DNA of 64,000 nucleotides from Tetradesmus obliquus (lineage: Eukaryota > Chlorophyta > Chlorophyceae > Sphaeropleales > Scenedesmaceae): positions 2,328,501 through 2,392,500 of the forward strand of contig CP126192.1 in NCBI GenBank assembly GCA_030272155.1. The letters are read 5' to 3'. The position numbers and the translations under genes were made by a program. The notes beneath the pieces are model-generated. The model made no database searches. It saw nothing but the letters and a program-made list of their open reading frames with translations, and had not been told where the DNA came from. Of this stretch, positions 12,141 through 23,747 are shown one piece after another; the first letter of the stretch is position 1; each line of letters opens with the position of its first letter.

Positions 12141-12860
12141 CCCAGCGTGCTGCCGAGAGCAGGTGCTAGTGGCTGAGCAGGTGTGTCACCCTTGCACCTG
12201 CTGATGTGCTGCTGTGCGACGGTCGAACAGCCCCTGGCAGAGCACACGTAGTCAGACAAAAGCAGCCAAAATCTGACGACCTGTCACACTGCTTCAGTGC
12301 TTTGCTGGATGATGCTGATGCGGAAGCGGAAGCAAAAGTCGCAGCAGAAAGCGCGCAGGATGTGATGATCCAACACGTCGAGAGTTACAAGAAACCTCAA
12401 ATACTTACACTGTGTGCAGCCAATCGGCATAAGGTGCTTTAGGTCATCCGAGCTGACACAGGCAGTGGCAAGGGCTCAGCATCAGTGACGCGAATATCGA
12501 CGGTGCACAATGATTGCAACGCTTAAAAGCTATTGTTAAGATACCCGCCCTTCAAGTTTGTATTGCCGTTCTGCACGTTGAGCTTACAGTACTACGGGTA
12601 ACGCACTGCACCAGAGCTGAGCTGTCCGCCTGCTTGCTTTCACTATCTAGGCAGTGCTTATCAGAAGTCATAGTGTACATCAACTCACCAGGCACGTACC
12701 AGCCGCGACAGGGCCCTACCTAGTTGCCAGGACAGCAGCTTCCATCAGCAGCAGTAGCACAGCAGGCAGCATCCTTGGCAAGGCTCAGCAGCAGTCCAGC
12801 GCCTTTAGGGCGCCAGACAGCCGTTAGATACCGTTTAGCAGCCCAAAGGGCGGCTGCAGC
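12141..12860. promoter_or_regulatory. Divergent intergenic region between the PEF and ORMDL genes
   Basis: The 720 bp separates two divergent start codons and must hold both promoters and 5' UTRs. I see no TATA box or other motif I can defend. Confidence 0.4.
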
Positions 12861-13334
12861 ATGCCGCACCATCGCCGGCTGCCCTCAGAGGTTGACATAA
12901 ACAAGTCGGTCAACTGGATCAACTCGCCTGGCGTGTGGGTGTGGTACATATCGCTGATTGTGGCGGTATGGCTGCTCACATCAGCGCTGATGAATGATCC
13001 GGGGCTGGCATGGACGTATGTGCACCTGATTCATGGCGTCACAACGTACTACCTTCTGCACTGGACAAAGGGCAGCATGTCTCCCGGAGATCCAACTGAG
13101 CAGGGCATGTATGACAGGCTCACGGTTTGGGAGCAGATGGACAGCCAAATCTACGGCACCAGCAACCGCAAGTTCTTCACTGTCGTGCCTATAGCGCTGT
13201 TTGTGCTGGCTACGCACGGGGCAGACTTCCGCAAGCAGCCGCTGGGGCTGAACCTCGTTGTGGTGCTGGTGCTGCTGATTGCAAAGATGCCAGCGCTGCA
13301 CAAGGTGCGCATCTTCGGCATCAACCAGTACTGA
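12861..13334 (+). CDS. ORMDL: ORMDL-family regulator of sphingolipid synthesis
   Basis: This is a single uninterrupted frame of 157 residues, close to the 150-160 usual for ORM/ORMDL proteins. The family hallmarks are present: an N-terminal INKSVNWINSPGVW segment, hydrophobic helices (about 27-45, 50-65, 104-120 and 127-143), the LTVWEQMD motif at about 88-95, a RKFFT segment, and the highly conserved ending VRIFGINQY. ORMDL proteins sit in the ER membrane, bind serine palmitoyltransferase and inhibit it when ceramide is high. The extended phosphorylated N-terminus of yeast Orm1/2 is absent, as in plants and animals. It is the only intronless housekeeping gene I find in the window. Confidence 0.95.
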   Translation: MPHHRRLPSEVDINKSVNWINSPGVWVWYISLIVAVWLLTSALMNDPGLAWTYVHLIHGVTTYYLLHWTKGSMSPGDPTEQGMYDRLTVWEQMDSQIYGTSNRKFFTVVPIALFVLATHGADFRKQPLGLNLVVVLVLLIAKMPALHKVRIFGINQY

Positions 13335-16300
13335 GCACAGCAGCAGCCAGCGCAGAACTCAGTGGTGGTTTTGGGGCGCTGGAGCGGCAGCTCCTCAGCA
13401 GAGCAGCTGCCCTGCTGCACCCAAGTGTCTGTGTGAGCGCTCAGCGGCGAAGCAGCAGCAGCAGCAGCAGCAGCAGCACTGCCACCTTGCAGCAGTGGCA
13501 TGCACATAGAAGTGCAGGGAGGCAGCAACAGCAGCGGCGGCAAGGGTGGTGTTGCGTACAGTTGTGGCTGCAGTTTGGTGGCGCACCACTCACAGCAGCA
13601 CTTGTGCTGTAACTATGCAGTGGCGCACGCACAGCCCTGCTTGACTGACTGCAGCGCATGGTGAGGAGATGTAGCAAGGCTGCGTATTGCGTCGCACGTA
13701 TGGGTGCCAGGTGCATTGGTGCAGCACATGTTGCTTGTGAGCCTTGGGCAGCTGTGGCACTGGTAGTGCTGTTGTATACTTTGTTGAATTGGTGCCCTCC
13801 TCCTGTGTTGCTTAGGCAGGGACTTGTGCTTATGTGTGCATGCATGCTTGCAAAGACAGACAGGCATGCATGCACGCTCACAGCACCTGCTGATGTTGTC
13901 ACGTGTTTGCCATGTGCGCGTCAGCTCGTCCAAGTATGTCGCATGCAAGCAATCGACAGTTGATGCTCCTGCAAAGGGCTCCTGCAGGCACATCAACAGC
14001 AGCAGCAGCATGCTGTCCAGCTGCTGCCGCTGACCACGACAGCTGACGGCTTGTTTACATACAGGGTTGGCATGATTTGGTGGTGGCATGTTTCGTGTGG
14101 TGTTGCATGTGTTGTGTTTTTGTAGTACGTTGCAGTGCCAGCATCGTGCGTTCGCAGTCGCTGTCTTGTTGTCTGACAGGCTCAACACGCAGACTCGCAC
14201 CCGTGCACCACCTTTATGTGCAAGCACAGCGTTGCTCTACAGTGTTGTTTGACATGTAAGCGCATGTCAACATGCGCTTACAGAGAGGCTACCCATGCAA
14301 AGGTTGCAAGATTGAGTCTGTTGCTGGGCCAGTCCTATGTGCTTGTGTGTAAGGAGCAGCTTGCTAGAGCAGCAGCCTCCATGCAGCTGGTGCATCACAG
14401 AGTCAGCCGGCTAGTTGTGCTGGCGGCTGTGGGCAGCCTAACCAAATTGCTTATCAGCAGCAAGCATGACCTCAGGCTCAAGCAGGAGCAGGCTGTGGCA
14501 GTTGTGCTCGGATTCTAGCCGGTCTGCGCTGCCTGATGGCTTTATGTCGGGACTTGCTTTTCGTGAGGTGCTGGGATCAACTTTCCTGCAGCTGTTATTG
14601 TGCTTGTGTGTTGCATGTGTTGCGGTGTTGAGGTTTGGTTGGCGGCTGCATCCTCTGAAGCTCGCCTGCTGCCCTCTGATCGGTGGCAGGGGCTATGGGG
14701 CGCCACAATGCTGGAAAGGCACAGCAGCTGGCCATATGCATATCTGCAGGCGTGACAGGGGGGTGTGGTGAACTTGCGCGCCAGCAGCTGCGCTGTTACT
14801 CGGCGGCAGTTGTGCGCTGTTGCCGTAGAACGTGACAGTGGCGCATGTTGCGGCAGCTTGCTGCCTGGCACAGGTGCTTTTGTGTGCGCATGCATGCAAT
14901 CGTGACTGCTCACGAGGCCTGTTCTAATGTGGCAGCCGAGCCCAGCTGTTGTTGACAGAGAGGTGTCATGTTACATCCTTTGGCGCCGAGTTTGCACGCG
15001 CACAGCATCACATACCCCGCATTGCAGATGGGTTTGTCCATCACGTTGTGCTCAGGCTGTGTGTGGAGGCGCCCAGCTGCGGCGCACCTGCTGTCTGCAT
15101 GCAAGACGTGTGCGTGCACGCATAGTGCAGGAAAGCTGTCGTGTGGCACTTTAGCAGTTGAGCTTTGCACCATTGGTGATTGTTGTCCTAGGCTTGCGCA
15201 GCACTGGACGTTTGAACCAACCGACTGCTGCATTGTTGACAAATGGTTGTGGTGGCGCATGCAACCTCAACAGCAGCTTCTGTTACGGGGCAACCCCACG
15301 ACGTTGTGGAGGCATCCTGGCTCTGACAAACTCAGCTTTGCTTGGATTTGCTGGATATGCATGCTGCTCAGGGTGCGCACGGGTTGCTCCCACAGGCCAG
15401 CTGGCTAGCTAGCTGCCATACACGACGTGGCATGCATTGGGGTGTACGTCTGCCTTGTCAATATGTTGACCATGTGCGCTGATGTAACATATGGATGTCC
15501 GCACGCAACACCTGCTGCACTGCAGCCTGGCAGGCCCGCTCAGTCACCTCGGCTGTAGGGACAAGTATCTTGGCTGACGTTACCAATGCAGCGAGTGCGC
15601 AGCTTGCTTTCAGTGTCCAGGATACATTGACAAGCAGTTACTTCACATGTACTACACGTGCCCTAGTAGGCAGCTGCAGCAGAACCAGAGAAGGGCCGTC
15701 ACGGTGCTCGTTATATGACGCGTATGCACTGACACAGCTACTTACACACCAGCAAGGATGCAGTTTGTTACACGGGACGCCAGTGCCATGCCAGCATCAC
15801 GCGCATGATGCGCAGCAAGACCCTTGCAAGAGCCAGCGAAACCTGCAGAGTTGACTGATCATCAGCCTGCAGTCATGTAATGGGAAAGCTGCTGCGCAGC
15901 AGGATCTGACAGCATCGATGGCAAAACATACTGCATGCGATTGCAGAAACCAGAACGGCAAGACAACAAACATGGCATGTCTCTGTCATGCAAGGCGCTT
16001 TCAACCGTTCCAAACACCACCAATTGCAACAGGCACGGCATACTGCAGTCCAACAGGACCCTCATGCTTTGCTGTTTGCTGTCTGTCTCCTGCAAGCTCC
16101 TGCTTGTTAACCGCCAAGTGCCACGTCCACACATATGAACAACAGCATGCATACACGGCAGCAGCTGCTGCCGCACCCTACGCATGTGCCAGCGATCCCC
16201 AGCGACTCAAATCATCACAGCGCCGCAGCTGCATGTGCAGCAAGTGCTCCTGCAAATGCAGCACACGCAGCTGCACTCCGCCCTGCCCCGCCCCTTTTTG

Positions 16301-16439
16301 CTGCAGCTGCTCATCACACATCATCCAAGCAGCTCTTGCGCCTCAGCGGCAGCCGCTGCTGCCGCTACTTGCTCAGCAGGCTACACTGCAGCTGCAGCGC
16401 AGCACTGCAAGCCCGCCAACCCTGCTGCTGCTGCTCTTA
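13335..16439. other. Interval without a supported gene between convergent ORMDL (+) and Z1 (-)
   Basis: It contains both 3' UTRs. TGTAA at 13609-13613 is the first candidate poly(A) signal for ORMDL. TTACA at 15742-15746 and 15768-15772 are candidates for Z1 on the - strand. No frame in between resembles a known protein. Confidence 0.5.
14255..14282. repeat. Hairpin with TGTAA at both ends of its arms
   Basis: The 12-nt arm TGTAAGCGCATG, a TCAA loop and the exact complement CATGCGCTTACA form a perfect hairpin. Each strand therefore begins with a TGTAA poly(A) signal, between two convergent genes. Confidence 0.9.
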
Positions 16440-17008
16440 TCAGATGCCCAGGAACCCAATCGTCCTCTCCAGATTCTCCTGCTCCCTCGCATCATCACCA
16501 GTAGAGGAGCGCCGGCCATATCCAGCCTGCCCGTACCCGCCCTGCCCCAATCCTGCAGCCCCTGCAGCTGCCCGCTGCTGCACCGTCGCAGCCGCAATCT
16601 GCGGCGGCACGCCTGCCGCGATCAGCTGCTGCATCTGCTGCATCTGCAGCGTGAGGCCGCCGCCCACCATGCCTGCAGCCCGCTGCTGCATCTGCTGCAT
16701 GGAGTGCACAGAGCCCACAGGGCCGGGCCGCTGAGGCGGCAGCCCTGCTGACACAGCACTAGGAGCAAGTCCTGCAAGCCCCAGGCCTACAGTCATTCCA
16801 ATGCCCATGCCATCTATGCCAAGGCCTGCAGGGTTGGTGCTGCCAGGGGCCATGTAGCTGCTTTGCTGCTGGTACTGCGCTGCAGGCTGCGAGTAGGGCG
16901 CAAACTGCTGCTGCTGGTACTGCAGGGATGGCTGCTGGAACTGCAGGGAGGCAGCTTGCTGGTACTGAGCATAAGCTGACAGGCCAGGCATGCCATACTG
17001 CGAGTAGG

Positions 17009-17052
<44 letters not shown>

Positions 17053-20000
17053 AGCTGCGGAGCAATCGGCTGACCTGTGAGAGACTGCTGGGCACCGATT
17101 GGTTGCTGAGTGCCAATCGGCTGCTGGACCTGCTGGGGGCCTCGCTGCTGCTGCTGCTGCAGCGGCTGTGTCTGCGGGGCTGACACGGGTGCAGCAGACG
17201 GCGCTGCTGCAGCTGCTTGCTGCTGTGCTGACGGAGCCTGCTGTTGTGCCTGCTGGGCTGCTGCCTGCTGCGCCTGTGCTTGCGCCTGCTGCTGCGCCTG
17301 CAGCTGCTGCTGCTGCTGTGCCTGCCGCGCTGCCTCCTGGGCTGCAGCCTGCTGCGCTGCTGCTTGTTGAGCTGCCGCCTGCTGTGCCGCTGCCTGTTCC
17401 GCAGCCTCCCGCTGAGCTGCTGCCGTTGCTGCCTCTGCTGCTGCTGCTGCAGCCTGCTGCTCCTCCTCCTGCTGGCGCAGTGCTGCCTGCTGCTTCAGCT
17501 GCTGCTCCTGCCGCACCACGCCATTCAGCAGCATGCTCAGCAGCTGCTCTGGCTGCGGCTGCGCCAGCAGCGCTTTCAGGTCAGTCAGGTCAATGCGAGC
17601 CAGCACATGGTACTGCTCCTCACCCAGCGTCGACAAAAAGCTGCTCAGCAGCTGCTCGTGTGTTTGGCTCATCACATCTAGCACGCCGCTGAAGCGCTGC
17701 TGTTGCTCTTCCACACTCAGCACGGCATCTGGCAGCAGCCGCACAGCAGACAGGTCAAACGGCTGCGCTGCTGCAGCTGGTGCTGCTGGCGGCTCACTAC
17801 TAGCAGCAGGTGCTGCTGCTGGCTCCTGCTCTGCTGCTTGTGCCTGCTGTGGAGGCGCTGCCAGCGGTGCTGGCGGCTGTTGACTGGGCGCTGCTGCTGC
17901 TGCTGCCCTGCTGGCAGGAGCTGCCGCGGCCGCTGCTGCTGCTGCTGCTGCCCTGCTGGCAGGAGCCGCCGCGGCCGCTGCTGCTGCTGCAGCCTTCTCT
18001 TTCTCTGCTGCGCTCAGCGCCTGGAAGTGCTGCCGCCGCTGCCTGTACTGCGCCCGGCTGCGGTTCTGCGGCTCGGGAAAGCTCATCTTATCCTCCAGCG
18101 AGCGCCAGGAGGAGTAGTGCTGCCACTCTGTTGGGAAGTAGCGCGGGAACTCCTGCTCAAGCATAGCCGCATACTTTGGCAGCAGCTCACCCGGCTTCAC
18201 TGTATCGCCGCCTGCACCAGGCCTGCCGTAGCCTCCCGGTGACAGCTCGCCATCATAATCGCCAGACTGCGGCTGCTGCAGCGGCTGCGGGCGGTTCCAT
18301 GCGTTGGCGGCTGCTTGCTCCGCGGCAGCAGCAGCGGCAGCAGCTGCGGCCGCTTCCTGCTGCTGCACTGCCAGCACGTGCTTGATCGCTGCATCCAGCT
18401 GCTGCTCTGCTGAAGGCGCAGCAAGCAGCGCCTGCAGGTCCTCATCTACAATCCTACTCAGCGCTGCAAGGCTCTCCTCCTGCCCCACCAGAGACAGCGC
18501 ATATGCCTCAACCTTGCCCATTAGCGTGTTGAGCAGCCATGTCCTGCGAGCCTCCTCGCTCTGCTGCTCGCTGCCACCCTGCGGCAGCAGCCGCACGTTG
18601 TTGGGGCTCACCACACGCCGCCCGGCAGCAGCAGCAGCCCATGCGCCAGCCGTGCCAACTGCCACAGGCCCTGCTGGCCGCGGCGCTGGAGCAGGCGCTG
18701 CTGCTGCTGCTGCAGCGCCAGCAGCTGCTGCAGCCGGCGCCCTGCTGGGGCCTGCTGCGCTGCTGGCGGCTGCAGGAGCCGCTGCCGCTGCTGCACTGCC
18801 GCTGCTAGCTGCCGGTGGTGCAGCAGTAGCTCCTGCTGCTGCTGCTCCTGCTGCTGATGGCCCGGGGCAGCGGCTGGCCATGTGGCCCCACTCGCCGCAG
18901 TGCACGCAGCGCACCTCAGCACGCGCACCCTGGCAGTCCTTGGGCTTGTGGCCCATCTGGCCGCAGCGCGAGCAAGCTGTGCAGTCGCGGGCCTTGTGCC
19001 CCTTCTGCTTGCAGATGTTGCACACGATGCTGGGGCAGTCCAGCGCCTTGTGCCCGATCTCATTGCACAGGTTGCAGCGGATGTTGGGGCACTCGGCATA
19101 CACATGCCCATACAGCCCGCACTCGCGGCACTTGTAGTTGATGCACATAGGGTGCCCTGGCCCGCTCTTGTGGTCTGTGCCGCCGCATGCGGCACAGCCC
19201 TTGCTGCACTGCCCCGTGCTGTGCCGGAACAGCCCGCAGTCGCTGCACTTGGGTGTGGTGCAGTGCTCGCGGTTGTGGCCACGCTCCCCGCAGCGTCCGC
19301 ACACCTGCGAGCGTGCCATGGGTCCGCTGTCTGCCCGCGCCACAGCTGCAGGCGCAGCCGCTGCTGCTGCGGCTGCAGCGCCTGCCGCTGCAGACGCTGA
19401 GCCGCCACCCAGGCTCGCAATGCGCGGGCCGTTGCTGCTGCTGACCGGCGGCGCGGCACCTGCCTGCTGCGCTGCAGCCGCTGCTGCCGCCTGCTGTGCT
19501 GCCGCCTGCTGCGCTGCTGCTGCCTGTGCGCGCGAGATCGCTGCCTCCACCTGCTGCTGCGGGTTGGCCTTGCCTAGCAGTGCCCGCAGCTCATCTTCTG
19601 ACAGCAGGTACAATCCTGCAAGCAGCTCTTCCTGCCCCAGCAGCGACACAGCATAATCTTCCAGCCTGCTCATCAGCAGGTCCATCATGCGCGCCTTGCG
19701 CTGCTCTTCCTGCTCAGGGCTCAGCTTGGGCCGCTGCTGCTGCAGCTGCAGCTGCAAATGCGGTGCTGCAGGAGCGGCGGCTGCCGCCTGCACTGGCCTA
19801 GGGGGCTGCTGCTGCTGCTGCTGCGCTGGCGCGGCCGGCACCAGGCCTGGTATGCTGCTGCTGGCGCTGGCACTGCCGCTGTTGCTGCTGCTGCTGGGAG
19901 GCTGCTTGCCGCGGGCGGGGCAGTCCCGTGACAGGTGGCCATACTCCATGCAGGTGTTGCAGATGATGTTGGGGCACTCTGCACACAGCAACAGCAGCAG

Positions 20001-20967
20001 AGGCAGACACATGCATATCATGCAGGAAAACAGCTGGCTGCTCAGTACTGACAGTGAGGCCGTAGAAGGTCATATCACATGCTACACATGCACAGCACAG
20101 CGCAGGAAGCGCAGCTGCATGCAGGCCAGATAGCTGCAGGGTACGCTGACACAACCCCTCCCTTGCCTGCATAATACTGATTTGACTCTTGATCAGTGCT
20201 GCACCGCAATCAACCATGCGTGCAGCGGCACTGCTGCAGGCATGCAATCCCGCGCACCTGCATAGATGTGCCCAAACAGGCCGCACTCCTTGCACTGGTA
20301 GTTCTTGCAGGGCAGGCCGCCATCTATGCGATGGTCCAGCGCGCCGCACTTCCTGCAAGCACGGCTGCACTCGCCAGCTACATGCCTGAACTGCTGGCAG
20401 CGCTCACAGAACGGCATCTTGCAGCGGTCGCCTGTGTGGCCCTTGCTGCCGCAATTGTAGCACACGGGCTTGCCATCTGTTGCCCTGCCAGGTGCTGCTG
20501 CACTTGAGGCTGGTGCTGTGACTGCTGGCTTGCTCGCTGTCGTGCTGCTGCTGGCGGAACTGCGCCCGTTTGCAGAACTGCTGCTCTGCTTACTGCTGCT
20601 GGCGCCCTTGCCAGAGCTGCTGCTGCTAGGTTTACTGCTGGTAGCATTGTTCGTAAGACCATCGTCAAGTAGCACCTTGAATGAATACCTGCAGCAGTCA
20701 GGCACAGACCGCGGTGAGCACCGTCGAGCAACACCGGGGCCTGATGCTCGGTCCACGGCATAGATCGCAAGCAAAAAAACGTTCTCCTGCTTTGCATCGA
20801 CAATCATGCAACATGGGCATGGCAGACAGGCTACAAAGCATTCAGGTGGCACGGCCTACTGTGGCGGGCCTGCCATGTGCAGCATGCAACCTGTACCGGT
20901 GATGCAAAAAAGCAATGCAAAATGGAGGTAGAGACGAAGCAAAAGCAGCCATGCACACAACTCACAT
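16440..20967 (-). CDS. Z1: large CCHC zinc-knuckle protein with helical and W-type repeats
   Basis: The model is complement(16440..19978, 20258..20688, 20966..20967), about 1,323 residues. The junction G|AG between the two large exons completes a zinc knuckle (GHIYAEC). The proposed start codon is split (ACCAT|G), which fits phase and context but is unproven. A Ser-rich N-terminus precedes five knuckles (about residues 77-165), a helical MLLE-like segment (about 235-300), eight more knuckles (about 370-530), a second helical segment, one LP..W..SW..LE domain (nt ~18010-18205) and a third helical segment (nt ~17515-17715). A long Q/A- and then Q/Y-rich tail ends in ENLERTIGFLGI. CCHC knuckles usually bind single-stranded nucleic acid, so an RNA-binding scaffold is likely. 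It shares a near-identical block with Z5. Confidence 0.8.
18991..19137 (-). repeat. 147-bp block duplicated in Z5 (copy at 47106-47252)
   Basis: Both copies are 147 bp and I count six differences. They encode the same run of knuckles, from CRECGLYGHVYAEC to CNICKQKGHKA. Confidence 0.85.
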
Positions 20968-22078
20968 GGTGAGCTACTCCCCTCGTTGCATCAGAATGGC
21001 ACTGTGTGTGCTTGCAGCGAACTGTTCGTTTTCTGATCCCGTGTCCCAACCCCGAAACTAGCCCTGGGAGGGCCCGCGGCTGGCTTGCAAGGGGGTGGTG
21101 TGCCAAAAGGCGGGCACAGGCGCAGGGTTTGGTTTGTTTTTGAGTTTGAGCATAAGTCAAGGCCCTCGGATCGTGGCCCTGCCATTTGATGTCTTATATT
21201 CAAGGGCTAACCGCCGCTGCTTGCGCAGCCTCTCTATCCTGACGCTGGAATTCCTTGGTAAAGGCAGCAGCAGCCCTGCTGCTGCCACATGCTGCATGCC
21301 TTTCGAATGCTATGCTGCGGGCTCATGACCTTCGATGTCAAACATCTTGTTAGCAACTATCTTTACCTGCCAGGCCAAGGAGATCAAAGTAACCAATAGA
21401 ACAGCTGCTGCCAGTGCCTGACATTGCTGTTGAGCATGGGAGAGTGCAAGCGTCAATGGCGTACAACAATTTGGACGCGTAAAGGTATGACCAGCACTTG
21501 TTTGAAAACGCAGCCTGATCATTCAGGACATATTCGGCCGCTGCAATCCTCTATTACAACGTTACATACTGCACAAGCCATGCCACAGAACACTGGATGC
21601 GTGTCCATGCAAATGCACACAGCTGCATCCTGCCTACACTCTTCACCCTGCTCTGTCTGTAGCGATAGGCAGCTAACTGGACATCAACATCCAAGTTAAA
21701 AGGCTGCGGGATGAATATCACCCACATTGCGCATGCCGCAGGGCGCCAGCGCCACTGCTATCTGAGGCTGCATATTAGCCCAGCATCACTCCACAGCTAG
21801 CAACTACTAGTACAGCTCTACATCGTGTTCTGCTACAGCGTGATCGCCTCCAAAGCAACCCCTAAGACTACCATGCTGCCTTGCTGCAGAAGCAATTTTC
21901 TGCATCCAACCAGGATGGTAGATGCTACACAACAGCAAGCTCATTGCACTAAACACTAACCCATCAATCTATAATCATGCATCCTGCTACTCAATCCATC
22001 CCTGACATCCCCTGGTTGCAGCTCGCTGCTGCCCATCTCTCTGCATCATTCTGATTCAAGCAGCTGTTCCAAAGGACA
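20968..22078. other. Interval between Z1 (5' side) and Z2 (3' side)
   Basis: No gene is supported. It should hold the Z1 promoter and the Z2 3' UTR. TTACA at 21554-21558 and 21562-21566 are candidate - strand poly(A) signals about 515 nt past the Z2 stop codon. Confidence 0.45.
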
Positions 22079-22960
22079 TCACTTGGCCACATTCAGCAGC
22101 CCCAGCATCTCATCAAGATCATCGTCGTCCTGCTCCTCAGCAGCACCCTGCTGCTGCTGCTGCTGCTGGCTGAAGCCCTGCCCAGCAGCAGTAGGCCCGG
22201 CCTGGCCAACCCATGCCGGCTGCTGCTGCTGCTGCTGCTGCTGAGGCCGGCTGCTGCCCAGCCCAGTGACATACACAGGCGTTGGCTGCGCCACTGGCAT
22301 AGCAGCAGGCGGCATACCATGCCCTGGCGGCGGCTGCAGTTGCTGTGCAGGCGGCAGGCCTGCCTGGCCCTGCAGATCTGATCCTGTCCTTTGCATGGCT
22401 AGCTGCTTCATCGCATCATAGAACTGGTAGGTGTGCTGCACCTTGTCTGGCTCTGTGCCGTTCACCGTGAACACCACTCGAACATCCAGGATAGACCAGC
22501 TGTTCATCTGCCGCCAGTCTGGGGGCAGCATGCCGGCCGGCAGGCAGTTCTCAAACGCAGCAGCAGCACCGGGCGACAGCTCGTTGGGTGCGAACTTGTG
22601 CCGCTGCTGCTGCTCCTCCTGCTGCTGCATTGACAGCGGCTGCAAGTGGGGCGGCATGAAGTGTTGCTGCTGCTGCTGCATGTGTGGTGGTGGCATGTCA
22701 AAGTGCATGCCACTCTGCTGCTGCTGGTGGTGATACTCTGCAGAGTACGGCCCAGGGGGCAGCTGCTGCTGCTGCTGCTGCTCCTGCTGGGCCGGATCCC
22801 ATAGCCCTTCCTGCGAGTTCAGCATCAGCTGCTGCTGCTGCAGCGGCGGCTGTCCTGCAGGCATTCCACCCAGGACGCCTAGCTGCTGCGCGTGCGGTGA
22901 TTCTGGCGCCAGCAACGGACCGTTGCTGCTGCTGTGCCCAGCAGCCCCATCACTGGCTGC

Positions 22961-22995
<35 letters not shown>

Positions 22996-23704
22996 CAGCC
23001 TCTGCAGGCCAGGCGTCTGCCCTCTGCTGCTGCGGAGAGGGCCATGCCTGAGCTGCCTGCCCTGGCTGCTGCTGCTGCTGCTGCCCACCCTGCGTTGGCT
23101 GCACCACTTCTCCTGCCCAGTTCTCCTGCCTGCGCTGCGCGGCCGCTGCCTCCTCCTGTGTGTAGCGCTGCGCTGCCAGCCGCCGCTGCCTGAAGTGTGC
23201 ACGCCTGTCTCCCATGCTGCGGACCATGCCTGGCTTGTCACACATCACATACAACTCTTCAAGCTCACGCCAGCTCACATGCTCCTGCCAGCTGGCTGGC
23301 AAGATGCCATCAGCAGGCAGCGTGCGCTCAAGATCGGCAGCAGCAGCAGGCAGCAAGTCACACGGCCGAATCGTGCCCTGGCCGGCCGGCCCACCCTGCT
23401 GCACGCTGCTGCCGCCGTTGGCCTGCGGCTGCTGCTGCTGCTTGTCCGGCAGTTGCTTGAAGTGCTGGTACACTTTCTCAAGCAGCTGATCGGGGTGTGG
23501 CTGCTGCAGCAGCACCTTGAGGTCAGCAGCAGCGATGCGGGACAGCAGCGGCACCTTGTCCGCGGCATCATCAAGCAGCTTCGCAGCATACTCCGCCGCG
23601 GGCGACAGCAGCAGCGTCTCCATCAGCTGCTGGCTGCGCTCCGACTCTGCTGCCTCGCTTGCTGCTGCTGGGATCGGCTGCAGCTTGCTGACGTCATACC
23701 CAGC

Positions 23705-23747
<43 letters not shown>

